Shown here: positions 55,610 through 64,000 of the stretch, piece after piece
How positions within the stretch are numbered: the first letter of the stretch is position 1
Layout: every line of letters starts with the position of its first letter
DNA from: Paenarthrobacter sp. JL.01a
Lineage (GTDB): Bacteria > Actinomycetota > Actinomycetes > Actinomycetales > Micrococcaceae
DNA: 64,000 bases
Reading direction: 5' to 3'
Assembly (NCBI RefSeq): GCF_025452095.1
Contig: NZ_CP104877.1
Location: 3,100,001-3,164,000, forward strand
Position numbers and translations under genes: made by a program
The notes under the pieces: model-generated
Databases searched by the model: none
Seen by the model: the letters and a program-made list of their open reading frames with translations, nothing else
What the model was told of the DNA's origin: nothing

Positions 55610-56403
55610 CGGATGTCCACGTGTTCGGGACGGTACCTATGGTCCGCATACCAGGCCAGCGTGTTCTTCAGTCCCCACGCCTTGACCCGGCGGGAGGATC
55701 CGAACACCACTACGTCGCGTCGCAACGCGTACCTCCGCGTCAGCTTCCGCACCCGGTTGGACAACGCCCGGTCCTCGTGGAGGTCCTCGATCCTGGTCCT
55801 TGGAAAACCACCCGAGCGGTGGTACATCTCCGCTGTGATGGCCATATTGCACCCCGGAAGCATCTGGTAAGGGCCAAGGTACCCCTCCCCTTTGTTGCCG
55901 GGTCGGACCTTGCCGAAGAAGGAAGCCACCTCAACAGCGAGCAACATCATGAGACGTTCGCGGCGCGTGATTCCCTCGTCTTCGCGGGGAATCAGTTGGC
56001 CGGCCACCAGCTCCAGCCCGTCATCGAACGCGGCCATGATCCGCGCCGTCCAGTTGGGAGCAGCCAGGCAATCGGTATCTGTACGCGCCAACCACCGTGC
56101 CCCGTGCTCGACGCCAAAACGCATGCCGGTATCAGCTGCCGCGCCCGTGCCCTTTTCGGCATCGTGCAGCAACCTGATGTCCATGTCCGGATGCTCCGCG
56201 GCAAAGGCAGCCACGATGCCACAACTGCTGTCCGTAGATCCGTTGTCCACTACCACCACAGTGAAGTCCCGGAACGACTGTGCAGCCAGGGATTCCAGCG
56301 ATTGCCGCACAAGCTTCTCTTCATTAAGCATCGGCATGGCGATGCACAGTTCGCGTGCAGGACCTGTGCTTGTCAGCCCCGTGTCCGGCTCCAACGTGCT
56401 CAC
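55606..56403 (-). CDS. Glycosyltransferase family 2
   Basis: The 265-residue GT-A enzyme has IAMPMLNEEKLVRQSLESL, VVVVDNGSTDSS for nucleotide binding, the DXD metal motif in RTDTDCLA (about residue 111) and EDLHEDRAL as the acceptor/base region. There are no membrane helices, so it is cytosolic or peripheral. It may glycosylate the cluster product or a lipid carrier. Starts at GTG overlapping the OleA-like gene by 4 nt. Confidence 0.88.
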   Translation of the reverse strand: MSTLEPDTGLTSTGPARELCIAMPMLNEEKLVRQSLESLAAQSFRDFTVVVVDNGSTDSSCGIVAAFAAEHPDMDIRLLHDAEKGTGAAADTGMRFGVEHGARWLARTDTDCLAAPNWTARIMAAFDDGLELVAGQLIPREDEGITRRERLMMLLAVEVASFFGKVRPGNKGEGYLGPYQMLPGCNMAITAEMYHRSGGFPRTRIEDLHEDRALSNRVRKLTRRYALRRDVVVFGSSRRVKAWGLKNTLAWYADHRYRPEHVDIR

Positions 56404-57443
56404 AGCCGCACCACCGCCATTCCCAGGCTCACGCCGCCGCCCAGGCCTACCAACGCCACGAGGTCGCCCGGACCCGCGCGGCCACTGTCGAGGGCAAGCT
56501 TCAACTGCAGGGGAAGGCTGACCGATGCCAGGTTGCCGAATTCCTCCACAGAATGCACCAGCAACCCGGGCGGTACGCCGGCACCGTCTGCGAAGATCTG
56601 CCGGTACGGTGCACTGACCTGGTGGACGCAGACCACGGCAAAGTCAGTCCATGCAAGCCCCAAGGCCTCAAGAGTCTCATCAAGCAGCTCCGAGCCAAGG
56701 TCGAGGAACGCGTCCTTGAGCTTTTCACCGTCCATGGCGAAATAGCTGGCCTCCGGATCACGGGGAAACGCCGACCCACCCGCTGCCAGGGTCCCCACGG
56801 ACCAGTGGCTGCTTCTGGCAGTGAAAGCCGTAGCGATGATCCCTGCTGCATCGCCGGCAGCTTCCCCAGGCTCTACCGCCGGCTCCAGCAACACTGCAGC
56901 GCCGCCGTCGCTCATGGTGTAGCCGGGAAAGCTGGAGGCGAACGTCGGGAAATCCGGAACCGACCACCGCACGGCCCGCGACGGCGACTCGCCCGTGGCG
57001 ACCAGGATCCGGGCATAACGTCCGCTGCCAATCAGGGCATCTGCAACCTCCATGCCGTTCAGGAAGCTGTTGCAGGCATTCTTGACGTCCATGACAGGGC
57101 AGGACAGTCCCAACTTTGCGGCCACCATATGCCCCGTCGCAGGCTCAACCATGTCCTGGCTGGCGGAGGCGAAAATGAGCAGGTCAACATCCGGAGCCTG
57201 GAGCCCGCATTCCGCCAGGACCTTGGCAGCAGCGTTGGCGGCCAGGTCCGAGGCCTGCTCTGTATCGGCCATGACATTCCTGGACTGGATGCCGGTGACC
57301 CTGCTGATGAGGCCTTTAGGGACCCGGAACCCGGGACTGGACTCGGCAATGCGGCGTTCGACGGCGGCAGTGTCCAGGCGCGTCGGTGGCAGGTAGACCT
57401 CAAGCCCCGAAATGCGGCTGTGTCCTGACAGAGCTCTCTGCAT
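56400..57443 (-). CDS. OleA-like thiolase (KAS III superfamily)
   Basis: OleA condenses two fatty acyl-CoAs head to head. The 347-residue protein has the nucleophile Cys124 (VKNACNSFLNGM), His274 (VCVHQVS), Asn304 (FGNLASVSLP) and Glu100 in SQDMVEPATG, where FabH proteins usually have a TPD type sequence and OleA has its catalytic glutamate. H-N spacing (30) equals that in OleA. I chose ATG 57443 with GGGGGAAG upstream; the ORF extends to GTG 57494 inside the adk terminator. First gene of the cluster. Confidence 0.8.
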   Translation of the reverse strand: MQRALSGHSRISGLEVYLPPTRLDTAAVERRIAESSPGFRVPKGLISRVTGIQSRNVMADTEQASDLAANAAAKVLAECGLQAPDVDLLIFASASQDMVEPATGHMVAAKLGLSCPVMDVKNACNSFLNGMEVADALIGSGRYARILVATGESPSRAVRWSVPDFPTFASSFPGYTMSDGGAAVLLEPAVEPGEAAGDAAGIIATAFTARSSHWSVGTLAAGGSAFPRDPEASYFAMDGEKLKDAFLDLGSELLDETLEALGLAWTDFAVVCVHQVSAPYRQIFADGAGVPPGLLVHSVEEFGNLASVSLPLQLKLALDSGRAGPGDLVALVGLGGGVSLGMAVVRL

Positions 57444-57476
57444 GCGCTTCCCCCAAGAATGTGCCGCGTCAAAAGA

Positions 57477-57518
57477 AAAGGGTGTGTCCCGCACCTTATG
57501 GTACGGGACACACCCTTT
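57477..57518 (-). terminator. Intrinsic terminator after adk
   Basis: A perfect 15-bp stem, AAAGGGTGTGTCCCG (57477-57491) with CGGGACACACCCTTT (57504-57518), followed on the minus strand by TTTTCTTTT. It lies 36 nt after the adk stop and only about 35 nt before the OleA-like start, so little room is left for a separate promoter. Confidence 0.9.
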
Positions 57519-57553
57519 ACTGAAGCTCCGGTCGCCCGGCTATGTGGAAAAGC

Positions 57554-58132
57554 CTAGACAGCCTTGGCAGACTCGATGGCCGTGAGCACGCGGTCGGTAA
57601 CTTCATCGATACCGCCGATCCCATCCACCTGGGTGAGGATGCCACGTTCGGCATACTTGGCCACAACGGCTTCGGTCTGCTCGTGGTAGAGGTCGAGACG
57701 GTGACGGATCACGGTCTCGTTGTCGTCCGAGCGGCCCGTTTCCTTGGCGCGGCCAAGGAGCCGTGCGACCAGTTCTTCGTCGTCAGCGGTCAGCTGGAGC
57801 ACGACGTCGAGCTCCTGCTCACCCTCAGCGAGGATCTGGTCGAGGTAGTCAACCTGCGCGGTGGTGCGCGGGTAACCGTCCAGGAGAAAGCCGTTCTCGA
57901 CGTCGCTCTGGCTCAGGCGGTCGCGAACCATGTTGTTCGTGACGCTGTCCGGAACGAAGTCGCCGGCATCCATGTACTTCTTTGCTTCAATGCCCAAAGG
58001 GGTTTCGCCCTTTACGTTGGCACGGAAGATGTCGCCCGTGGAGATGGCGACTACGCCGAGGCGCTCGGAAATCCGCTCAGCCTGTGTACCCTTGCCCGAA
58101 CCGGGAGGTCCAATGATCAGCATTCTCGTCAT
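57554..58132 (-). CDS. adk: Adenylate kinase
   Basis: The 192-residue enzyme has the P-loop GPPGSGKGTQAERI at the N-terminus, DGYPRTTAQVDYL and RLLGRAKETGRSDDNETVIRHRL; it is the short, zinc-free form usual in actinobacteria. It overlaps secY by 4 nt (ATGA). Confidence 0.97.
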   Translation of the reverse strand: MTRMLIIGPPGSGKGTQAERISERLGVVAISTGDIFRANVKGETPLGIEAKKYMDAGDFVPDSVTNNMVRDRLSQSDVENGFLLDGYPRTTAQVDYLDQILAEGEQELDVVLQLTADDEELVARLLGRAKETGRSDDNETVIRHRLDLYHEQTEAVVAKYAERGILTQVDGIGGIDEVTDRVLTAIESAKAV

Positions 58133-59439
58133 CGCAAAAGCCCTTCGTAGTGACGTTGTTGTAGCTGCGCATCAATCTGCTTGACGGTCTCCAGGCCAAC
58201 ACCCACCATGATCAGGATTGACGTGCCACCGAACGGGAAGTTCTGGTTGGCGTTGATCAGGACAAGTGCGACCAGCGGAATCAACGCCACGAAGCCCAGG
58301 TAGAGGGCTCCCGGCAAAGTAATCCTGGAGAGCACGTACTGCAGGTAGTCCGCGGTCGGTTTACCCGCCCGGATGCCCGGAATGAACCCGCCGTACTTCT
58401 TCATGTTGTCCGACACTTCTTCAGGGTTGAAGGTGATGGCCACGTAGAAGTAGGTGAAGAACACAATCATGGCGAAGTAAAGCGCCATGTAAATGGGATG
58501 GTCGCCACGGGTGAGGTTGTTGTTGATCCACTCAACCCATGGAGCCATCTGCTCCCCTGGCTTCGGCTGGTTGAACTGCGAAATCAAGCCGGGCAGGTAA
58601 AGCATGGAGGAAGCGAAGATGACAGGCACGACGCCGGCCATGTTCACCTTGATGGGGATGTAGGTACTGGTACCGCCAACAGTGCGGCGGCCGATCATGC
58701 GCTTGGCGTACTGCACCGGAACACGGCGCTGCGACTGCTCAACGAAGACCACAAGGGCAACCGTAAGAAGACCGATGGCCAGAACGATGAAGAAGGTGCC
58801 CGGGCCCTTGGTCTCCCAGATGGAGCCCAGTGAGCGGGGGAAGCCGGCTGCGATGGAGGTGAAGATCAGCAGGGACATGCCGTTGCCGACACCGCGCTCG
58901 GTGACAAGCTCACCCATCCACATGATCAGGCCGGTGCCTGCTGTCAGCGTGATGATGATCAGGAGGGTGGTGATGATGCTCTCATCGGGGATGATCGGCA
59001 GGTTACAGCCGGGAAGCAGCTGCCCGGACCGGGCCAGGGACACCAAGGTAGTGGCGTTCAGCAGACCCAGGGCGATGGTGAGGTACCGGGTGTACTGCGT
59101 CAGCTTGGACTGTCCCGAGGAACCCTCTTCGTAAAGCTGCTGGAACCGGGGAATAACCACCCGGAGCAACTGCACGATGATGCTCGCCGTGATGTAGGGC
59201 ATGATGCCCAGGGCGAAGATCGAGACCTGCAGCAACGCGCCGCCGCTGAACAAGTTCACCAACTGGTAGATGCCCTGCGAGGTGTCACCGTTGTTCAAGC
59301 ATTGCTGGACATTCTGGTAGTTCACACCAGGCGAGGGGATGAAAGCTCCCAAGCGGAAGATTGTGATGATTCCCAGCGTGAACAACAACTTGCGTCGCAA
59401 ATCAGGCGTCCGAAACGCCCGGCCGAATGCGCTTAGCAA
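58129..59439 (-). CDS. secY: Protein translocase subunit SecY
   Basis: The channel subunit of the Sec translocase, 436 residues with ten predicted membrane helices. Starts FRTPDLRRKLLFTLGIITIFRLG and has the plug/cytoplasmic loops typical of SecY (VEQSQRRVPVQYAKR; ADYLQYVLSRITLPGALYLG). It has its own promoter because a terminator separates it from rplO. Confidence 0.98.
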   Translation of the reverse strand: MLSAFGRAFRTPDLRRKLLFTLGIITIFRLGAFIPSPGVNYQNVQQCLNNGDTSQGIYQLVNLFSGGALLQVSIFALGIMPYITASIIVQLLRVVIPRFQQLYEEGSSGQSKLTQYTRYLTIALGLLNATTLVSLARSGQLLPGCNLPIIPDESIITTLLIIITLTAGTGLIMWMGELVTERGVGNGMSLLIFTSIAAGFPRSLGSIWETKGPGTFFIVLAIGLLTVALVVFVEQSQRRVPVQYAKRMIGRRTVGGTSTYIPIKVNMAGVVPVIFASSMLYLPGLISQFNQPKPGEQMAPWVEWINNNLTRGDHPIYMALYFAMIVFFTYFYVAITFNPEEVSDNMKKYGGFIPGIRAGKPTADYLQYVLSRITLPGALYLGFVALIPLVALVLINANQNFPFGGTSILIMVGVGLETVKQIDAQLQQRHYEGLLR

Positions 59440-59498
59440 GCGTCCTCCTGAGTAGAAAGTACAAGGATGTGGTCGGGCTCAATGAAACCCAACAACCG

Positions 59499-59526
59499 AG
59501 TCTAACTGCTTGTGACGCCGTCGTAA
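59499..59526 (-). promoter_or_regulatory. Promoter of secY-adk
   Basis: On the minus strand -35 TTACGA (59521-59526), 16-nt spacer, -10 TAGACT (59499-59504). It lies between the rplO terminator and secY, giving a leader of about 55 nt. Confidence 0.5.
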
Positions 59527-59553
59527 TAATCGGGAGTCCACAACCACGAAAAA

Positions 59554-59593
59554 AATCCCGGTATCCGGGGCCGAAGCCCCGCATACCGGGATT
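59554..59593. terminator. Intrinsic terminator between rplO and secY
   Basis: AATCCCGGTAT+CGGGGC pairs with GCCCCG+ATACCGGGATT around a CGAA loop (17 pairs). On the minus strand it is followed by seven T. It ends the spc ribosomal transcript 34 nt after the rplO stop. Confidence 0.92.
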
Positions 59594-59626
59594 CTTTATG
59601 ACAGTGGGCTGATGCCCCACAAACCC

Positions 59627-60109
59627 TTAGAGGGTGGTGGTGGATCCGCCTGCTGCAGCGATCTTTTCCGAAGCGCTGGAAGAGAAGGCGTGGGCGGTGA
59701 CGTCGACCTTTACGGTGATGTCGCCGGTGCCGAGCACCTTCACGGGCTGGTTCTTGCGAACGGCGCCCTTTTCAACCAGGGATTCAACGGTGACGGTGCC
59801 ACCTTCCGGGAAGAGCTCGTTGAGCTTCTCCAGGTTAACAACCTGGAACTCAACCCGGAACGGGTTCTTGAAGCCGCGCAGCTTCGGCAGGCGCATGTGC
59901 AGCGGCAGCTGGCCGCCGGCAAAGCCAGCCTTTACCTGGTAGCGGGCCTTCGTACCCTTGGTACCGCGACCAGCGGTCTTACCCTTGGAGCCTTCACCAC
60001 GACCAACACGGGTCTTGGCGGTCTTGGCACCCGGGGCGGGACGCAGGTGGTGGACCTTCAGAGCGTTCTGCTTCTCAGCAGCCTCTGCGGCGGTCTGGTT
60101 CTCTGCCAT
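59627..60109 (-). CDS. rplO: Ribosomal protein uL15
   Basis: The 160-residue protein has [30 protein letters not shown] and the [20 protein letters not shown] core of uL15. A short N-terminal extension ([13 protein letters not shown]) is actinobacterial. Start overlaps the rpmD stop by one base. Confidence 0.98.
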   Translation of the reverse strand: MAENQTAAEAAEKQNALKVHHLRPAPGAKTAKTRVGRGEGSKGKTAGRGTKGTKARYQVKAGFAGGQLPLHMRLPKLRGFKNPFRVEFQVVNLEKLNELFPEGGTVTVESLVEKGAVRKNQPVKVLGTGDITVKVDVTAHAFSSSASEKIAAAGGSTTTL

Positions 60110-60315
60110 TACTTCGCCTCCTCTACATTCACGAGGTGCGGAACCGTGTTCAGGTAACCGACGGTTACAGCGTCAGCGGTACGGACAACGGTGTGTCCGA
60201 TGCGCTTGAGGCCGAGGGACCGAAGGGTAGCGATCTGGTTCTGCTTGGCGCCGATGACGCCCTTGATCTGGGTGATCTCCAACTTGGCGTCGGAGGGAGT
60301 CAGGTTCTTAGCCAT
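60109..60315 (-). CDS. rpmD: Ribosomal protein uL30
   Basis: The 68-residue protein contains [32 protein letters not shown], the uL30 core. It follows rpsE after 2 nt. Confidence 0.97.
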   Translation of the reverse strand: MAKNLTPSDAKLEITQIKGVIGAKQNQIATLRSLGLKRIGHTVVRTADAVTVGYLNTVPHLVNVEEAK

Positions 60316-60317
60316 GA

Positions 60318-61022
60318 CTAAACACCTGCCTTCTGGTTCTGGAGCGCGCGCACCAGAGCAGCAGGAGCAACCTCGTCCAGCGGCAGGCCACGGCGGGCAG
60401 CCACGGAAGCGGGCTCTTCGAGCTGCTTCAGAGCGTCAACGGTCGCGTGAACGATGTTGATCGCGTTGGAAGAACCGAGCGACTTGGAGAGGATGTCGTG
60501 GATACCCACGCACTCCAATACCGCGCGGACCGGACCACCGGCGATAACACCGGTACCGGCGGAAGCCGGACGCAGCAGGACAACGCCTGCAGCAGCCTCA
60601 CCCTGCACACGGTGCGGGATGGTGTTGCCAACGCGGGGAACGCGGAAGAAGGACTTCTTGGCCTCTTCTACGCCCTTTGCGATAGCAGCGGGAACTTCCT
60701 TGGCCTTGCCGTAGCCAACGCCGACCAGACCGTTGCCGTCACCGACGACGACCAGAGCGGTGAAGCTGAAGCGACGACCACCCTTGACCACCTTGGCAAC
60801 GCGGTTGATGGTGACAACGCGCTCTACGAACTGGCTCTTCTCGGCTTCACGACCGCCGTCGCGGCCACCACGGCCACCACGGTCGCCGCGGCCCTGGCCA
60901 CGGTCGCCACGCTCGCCACGACGTCCGCCGCGGCGGTCATCGGTAGCGGGTGCGGTCTCAGTTGCTTCAGCAGCTACAGCTTCAGTCACCTGAATGTCCT
61001 TTTCGTTATTTTCAACGGTCAC
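60318..61022 (-). CDS. rpsE: Ribosomal protein uS5 with Arg/Gly-rich N-terminus
   Basis: The C-terminal 170 residues are uS5 ([51 protein letters not shown]). Residues 26-58 are an unusual Arg/Gly/Asp-rich stretch ([13 protein letters not shown] and similar) preceded by an acidic segment. Such RGG-like extensions occur on uS5 in some Micrococcaceae; a role in RNA contacts is possible. Confidence 0.97.
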   Translation of the reverse strand: MTVENNEKDIQVTEAVAAEATETAPATDDRRGGRRGERGDRGQGRGDRGGRGGRDGGREAEKSQFVERVVTINRVAKVVKGGRRFSFTALVVVGDGNGLVGVGYGKAKEVPAAIAKGVEEAKKSFFRVPRVGNTIPHRVQGEAAAGVVLLRPASAGTGVIAGGPVRAVLECVGIHDILSKSLGSSNAINIVHATVDALKQLEEPASVAARRGLPLDEVAPAALVRALQNQKAGV

Positions 61023-61402
61023 AGTGCCAGCCCACCTTCGCGAGCACCGTCAGCGACGGCGGCGATGCGGCCGTGGTACTTGTTACCGCCACGGTCGAAG
61101 ACAACAGCCTCAATGCCTGCAGCCTTTGCGCGCTCTGCAACGAGCTCGCCAACGCGCTTGGCCTTGGCAGTCTTGTCTCCGTCAAGCGCGCGAAGGTCAG
61201 CTTCCAAAGTGGAAGCGTAAGCCACGGTTACACCCTTGCTGTCATCGACAACCTGGACGAAGATGTGGCGTGCCGAACGGTTGACGACCAGACGAGGACG
61301 TACAGCCGTGCCGCTGATGCGCTTGCGGATACGAAGCTGGCGACGGTTGCGTGCAGCCGACTTGCTCTTGTTCGTACGCTTCTTGTTAATTGCGATGGCC
61401 AT
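61019..61402 (-). CDS. rplR: Ribosomal protein uL18
   Basis: The 127-residue 5S rRNA-binding protein shows [29 protein letters not shown] and the C-terminal [26 protein letters not shown]. Overlaps rpsE by 4 nt. Confidence 0.98.
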   Translation of the reverse strand: MAIAINKKRTNKSKSAARNRRQLRIRKRISGTAVRPRLVVNRSARHIFVQVVDDSKGVTVAYASTLEADLRALDGDKTAKAKRVGELVAERAKAAGIEAVVFDRGGNKYHGRIAAVADGAREGGLAL

Positions 61403-61405
61403 GGT

Positions 61406-61942
61406 TTACTTACCAGCCTTTCCGACCTTGCGGCGGATGACTTCGCCGGCGTAACGGACACCCTTGCCCTTGTAGGGGTCGGGCTTGCGCAGCTTGCGAA
61501 TGTTGGCAGCAACCTCGCCGACCTGCTGCTTGTTAATACCCGCAACAGAGAGCTTGGTCGGACCCTCTACTACGAAGGTGATGCCTTCGGGTGCAGAGAC
61601 GTTGACCGGGTGGCTGAAGCCCAGAGCGAACTCCAGGTCAGAACCCTTGGCCTGAACGCGGTAACCGGTACCAACGATTTCAAGCTTCTTCTCGTAGCCC
61701 TCGGTAACGCCCTGGATCATGTTGGCGATCAGGGTGCGGGTCAGGCCGTGCAGCGAACGCGAGTTGCGCTCGTCGTTCGGGCGGGTGACCGTGAGAGTGT
61801 TCTCTTCCAGGGAGACCTCGATCGGGCTGGCAACAGTGTGGCTCAGCTCGCCCTTGGAACCCTTGACGCTGATGACGGAGCCATCGAGCTTGACCTCAAC
61901 TCCGGCAGGAACGGTGATGGGGAGACGTCCAATACGTGACAT
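61406..61942 (-). CDS. rplF: Ribosomal protein uL6
   Basis: The 178-residue protein shows two uL6 repeats: [21 protein letters not shown] at the start and [27 protein letters not shown] at the end. Separated by 18 nt from rpsH. Confidence 0.98.
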   Translation of the reverse strand: MSRIGRLPITVPAGVEVKLDGSVISVKGSKGELSHTVASPIEVSLEENTLTVTRPNDERNSRSLHGLTRTLIANMIQGVTEGYEKKLEIVGTGYRVQAKGSDLEFALGFSHPVNVSAPEGITFVVEGPTKLSVAGINKQQVGEVAANIRKLRKPDPYKGKGVRYAGEVIRRKVGKAGK

Positions 61943-61960
61943 TATTCTCTTCCTTTCCCG

Positions 61961-62359
61961 TTACCAGACGTACGCGAGGACTTCGCCGCCCACGCCCTTC
62001 TTACCGGCCTGCTTGTCAGTCAGGAGGCCGGAAGAGGTGGACAGGATTGCGATACCCAGGCCACCCAGCACGTGAGGCAGGTTGGTGGACTTCGCGTAAA
62101 CGCGGAGACCCGGCTTGGAGATGCGGCGGACGCCAGCGATGGAACGCTCGCGGTTCGGACCGAACTTCAGGTCGATGGTCAGCTTCTTGCCAACCTCTGC
62201 GTCCTCTTCCTTCCAGCCGGCAATGAAGCCTTCAGCCTTGAGGATGTCGGCAACGCGTGCCTTCAGTTTGCTGTACGGCATGGACACGGAGTCGTGGTAT
62301 GCCGAGTTTGCATTGCGCAGACGCGTGAGCATGTCTGCGACAGGATCTGTCATAGTCAT
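61961..62359 (-). CDS. rpsH: Ribosomal protein uS8
   Basis: The 132-residue protein begins [18 protein letters not shown] and has the C-terminal [19 protein letters not shown] of uS8, a central 30S assembly protein and known autoregulator of spc operons. In most actinobacteria rpsN precedes it; here only 78 nt separate it from rplE. Confidence 0.98.
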   Translation of the reverse strand: MTMTDPVADMLTRLRNANSAYHDSVSMPYSKLKARVADILKAEGFIAGWKEEDAEVGKKLTIDLKFGPNRERSIAGVRRISKPGLRVYAKSTNLPHVLGGLGIAILSTSSGLLTDKQAGKKGVGGEVLAYVW

Positions 62360-62437
62360 TTGGGCTATAGCCCTTCCTCGTACCGGTTTCCGCTGCGCGT
62401 GTTCTTACGAACCTGCGCGGACGGACCTGTCACGTAG

Positions 62438-63016
62438 TTAGTTTTCGGTCTTGAACGGGAAACCAAGCGCCTTGAGCAGCGCGCGGCCTTCGTCGTCGGT
62501 CTTGGCGGTAGTTACAACCGTGATGTCCATACCGCGAACGCGGTCGATGGAGTCCTGGTCGATTTCGTGGAACATAACCTGCTCGGTCAGACCGAAGGTG
62601 TAGTTTCCGTTACCGTCGAACTGCTTGCCGTTGAGGCCGCGGAAGTCACGGATACGCGGCAGAGCCAGCGAAACCAGACGATCCACGAATTCCCACATGC
62701 GGTCGCCACGCAGAGTTGCGTGTGCACCGATCGGCATGCCTTCACGCAGCTTGAACTGTGCGATCGACTTGCGGGCCTTGGTTACCTGCGGCTTCTGGCC
62801 GGTGATCAGGGTGAGGTCGCGGACAGCGCCGTCGATCAGCTTGGAGTCCTTAGCGGCATCTCCAACACCCATGTTCACAACAACCTTCACCAGGCGGGGA
62901 ACCTGGTTCACGTTCGCGTAGTTGAATTCGTCCTGCAGCGACTTCTTGATGGTCTCTGCGTACTTCGTCTTCAGACGCGGAACGATCTTCACTGGAGTCT
63001 CGAGAGTCTCAGTCAT
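62438..63016 (-). CDS. rplE: Ribosomal protein uL5
   Basis: The 192-residue 5S rRNA protein shows [37 protein letters not shown] and [20 protein letters not shown]. It shares one base with the rplX stop (TAATG). Confidence 0.98.
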   Translation of the reverse strand: MTETLETPVKIVPRLKTKYAETIKKSLQDEFNYANVNQVPRLVKVVVNMGVGDAAKDSKLIDGAVRDLTLITGQKPQVTKARKSIAQFKLREGMPIGAHATLRGDRMWEFVDRLVSLALPRIRDFRGLNGKQFDGNGNYTFGLTEQVMFHEIDQDSIDRVRGMDITVVTTAKTDDEGRALLKALGFPFKTEN

Positions 63017-63375
63017 TAGATGTCCTTCCCGGTGGCCTTGGACACGCGGATGCGAACGGTCTTGGTACGGCCGTCCTTCTCAACGGTGTCGAGACGGAAA
63101 CCAACGCGGGTCGGCTTCTTGGTCGACGGGTCTACCAGAGCAACGTTGGAGACGTGGATCGGGGCTTCAACAACCTCGATGCCGCCGGTCTTGGTGCCGC
63201 GCTGCGACTGTCCAACCTTGGTGTGCTTGGTGACGCGGTTGATTCCCTCTACCAGCACGCGGTTGGTGTCAGGGAATACGCGCAGGACCTTGCCCTGCTT
63301 GCCGCGGTCGCCGCCGCGTTCCTGCTTGGCGCCGGTGATGACCTGAACGAGGTCACCCTTCTTGATCTTAGCCAT
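63016..63375 (-). CDS. rplX: Ribosomal protein uL24
   Basis: The 119-residue protein has the N-terminal KOW motif ([29 protein letters not shown]) and [20 protein letters not shown]. It is an early 50S assembly factor. 3 nt after rplN. Confidence 0.98.
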   Translation of the reverse strand: MAKIKKGDLVQVITGAKQERGGDRGKQGKVLRVFPDTNRVLVEGINRVTKHTKVGQSQRGTKTGGIEVVEAPIHVSNVALVDPSTKKPTRVGFRLDTVEKDGRTKTVRIRVSKATGKDI

Positions 63376-63378
63376 GGA

Positions 63379-63747
63379 CTAGAGCACCTCCGGGGCCAGC
63401 GAAACGATCTTCATGAACTTCTTGTCGCGAAGTTCACGACCAACCGGGCCGAAGATACGGGTACCGCGGGGGTCCCCGTCGTTCTTCAGGATCACAGCTG
63501 CGTTCTCGTCAAACTTGATGTAGGAACCATCCGCACGGCGGCGTTCCTTCTTGGTACGAACGATGACGGCCTTGACGACGTCACCCTTCTTTACGTTTCC
63601 GCCAGGGATAGCGTCCTTGACGGTGGCGACGATGACGTCACCGATGCCTGCGTAGCGACGGCCGGATCCACCGAGAACGCGAATGGTAAGGATTTCCTTA
63701 GCACCCGTGTTGTCGGCGACCTTCAGTCGCGACTCCTGCTGAATCAA
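63379..63747 (-). CDS. rplN: Ribosomal protein uL14
   Basis: The 122-residue protein reads [20 protein letters not shown]...[20 protein letters not shown]. It starts at an uncommon TTG (63747), supported by AAGGAG 7 nt upstream and by the conserved uL14 N-terminus. It opens the spc block in this window. Confidence 0.97.
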   Translation of the reverse strand: MIQQESRLKVADNTGAKEILTIRVLGGSGRRYAGIGDVIVATVKDAIPGGNVKKGDVVKAVIVRTKKERRRADGSYIKFDENAAVILKNDGDPRGTRIFGPVGRELRDKKFMKIVSLAPEVL

Positions 63748-64000
63748 TTTCTACTCCTTGCGTCGCGCCGGTTCTCAGACCGAAATCATGCATACGGAAT
63801 GAGCCTTGCGGAACGGTTGATCGGGGTGTCTCTTGACCTGCCTGGATTTTGCCAGAACAGGCCTAAACGCCCGTGCCACGAGCATCAGCTTCCCTTGCAG
63901 AAAACTCTGCGCGGGGCAGTATGCAGCGGCACGATTGTTTACGAGGTGGTTGACGACGCACTAATGGCGCCATACAAACTCAATATCCTAGCACGTTTCC
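63748..64000 (-). other. Long non-coding region upstream of rplN
   Basis: In most actinobacteria rpsQ ends a few nt before rplN. Here at least 253 nt precede rplN without a ribosomal-protein ORF on the minus strand. Possible -10 elements are TAGGAT near 63990 and TAAACA near 63940. It may hold a promoter and leader for the spc block; the left part contains a few weak inverted repeats only. Confidence 0.45.

Noticed and set aside
62360..62437. Hidden rpsN between rplE and rpsH
   Set aside because: The 78-nt gap cannot encode the roughly 60-residue protein and no CxxC motif is seen in any frame.

Overview
The window looks like chromosomal DNA of a high-GC actinobacterium of the Micrococcaceae, most like Arthrobacter or Paenarthrobacter. 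The basis is recognition of protein style and gene order (mycothiol gene mshA, actinobacterial ino1, a zinc-free L36 paralogue, CIRCE-controlled groES, TreY/TreZ/GlgX), not a database search. Almost all of it is coding, most genes lie on the minus strand, and no rRNA, tRNA, CRISPR array, insertion sequence or phage gene was recognised.

Read from high to low coordinates, the minus strand carries a familiar actinobacterial housekeeping backbone: the spc ribosomal block rplN-rplX-rplE-rpsH-rplF-rplR-rpsE-rpmD-rplO, then secY-adk, map, infA-rpmJ-rpsM-rpsK-rpoA-rplQ-truA, rplM-rpsI-glmM, glmS-acpS-nnr, alr-tsaE-tsaB-rimI-tsaD and groES-groEL. Accessory modules interrupt it. (1) 51.8-57.4 kb: five overlapping genes for an OleA-like thiolase, a GT2 glycosyltransferase, a cytochrome P450, an OleC-like adenylate-forming enzyme and an OleD-like reductase, with no OleB. 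(2) 47.6-50.9 kb: a sugar ABC importer, beside a NylC-like P1-family N-terminal nucleophile hydrolase. (3) 34.0-42.0 kb: a complete Tad/Flp pilus locus. (4) 18.9-25.3 kb: the glgX-treY-treZ operon for making trehalose from glycogen. (5) 13.2-17.6 kb: mshA, fhs and ino1, where Ino1 supplies the substrate of MshA. (6) 10-13 kb: a PfkB kinase, a GH4 glycosidase and a GNAT acetyltransferase. (7) 0.6-5.8 kb: a zinc-starvation unit (COG0523 protein plus cysteine-free L36) with a Zur-like box between its -35 and -10, an HI0607-type shikimate dehydrogenase-like gene, a YbdK-type ligase and a methyltransferase.

Regulation is unusually readable. groES has two CIRCE operators around its promoter. infA, secY and rplM have recognisable promoters with -10 boxes such as TAGAGT, TAGACT and TATTGT. 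Seven genes have a -10-like hexamer ending 6-7 nt before the start codon, which suggests leaderless mRNAs. Strong hairpin terminators separate rplO from secY, adk from the ole-like cluster and map from the sugar importer; another sits inside the first codons of truA.

The best candidate for undescribed biology is the ole-like cluster. It has the enzymes expected to make a beta-lactone but not the decarboxylase that would turn it into an olefin, plus a P450 and a glycosyltransferase that could decorate the product.
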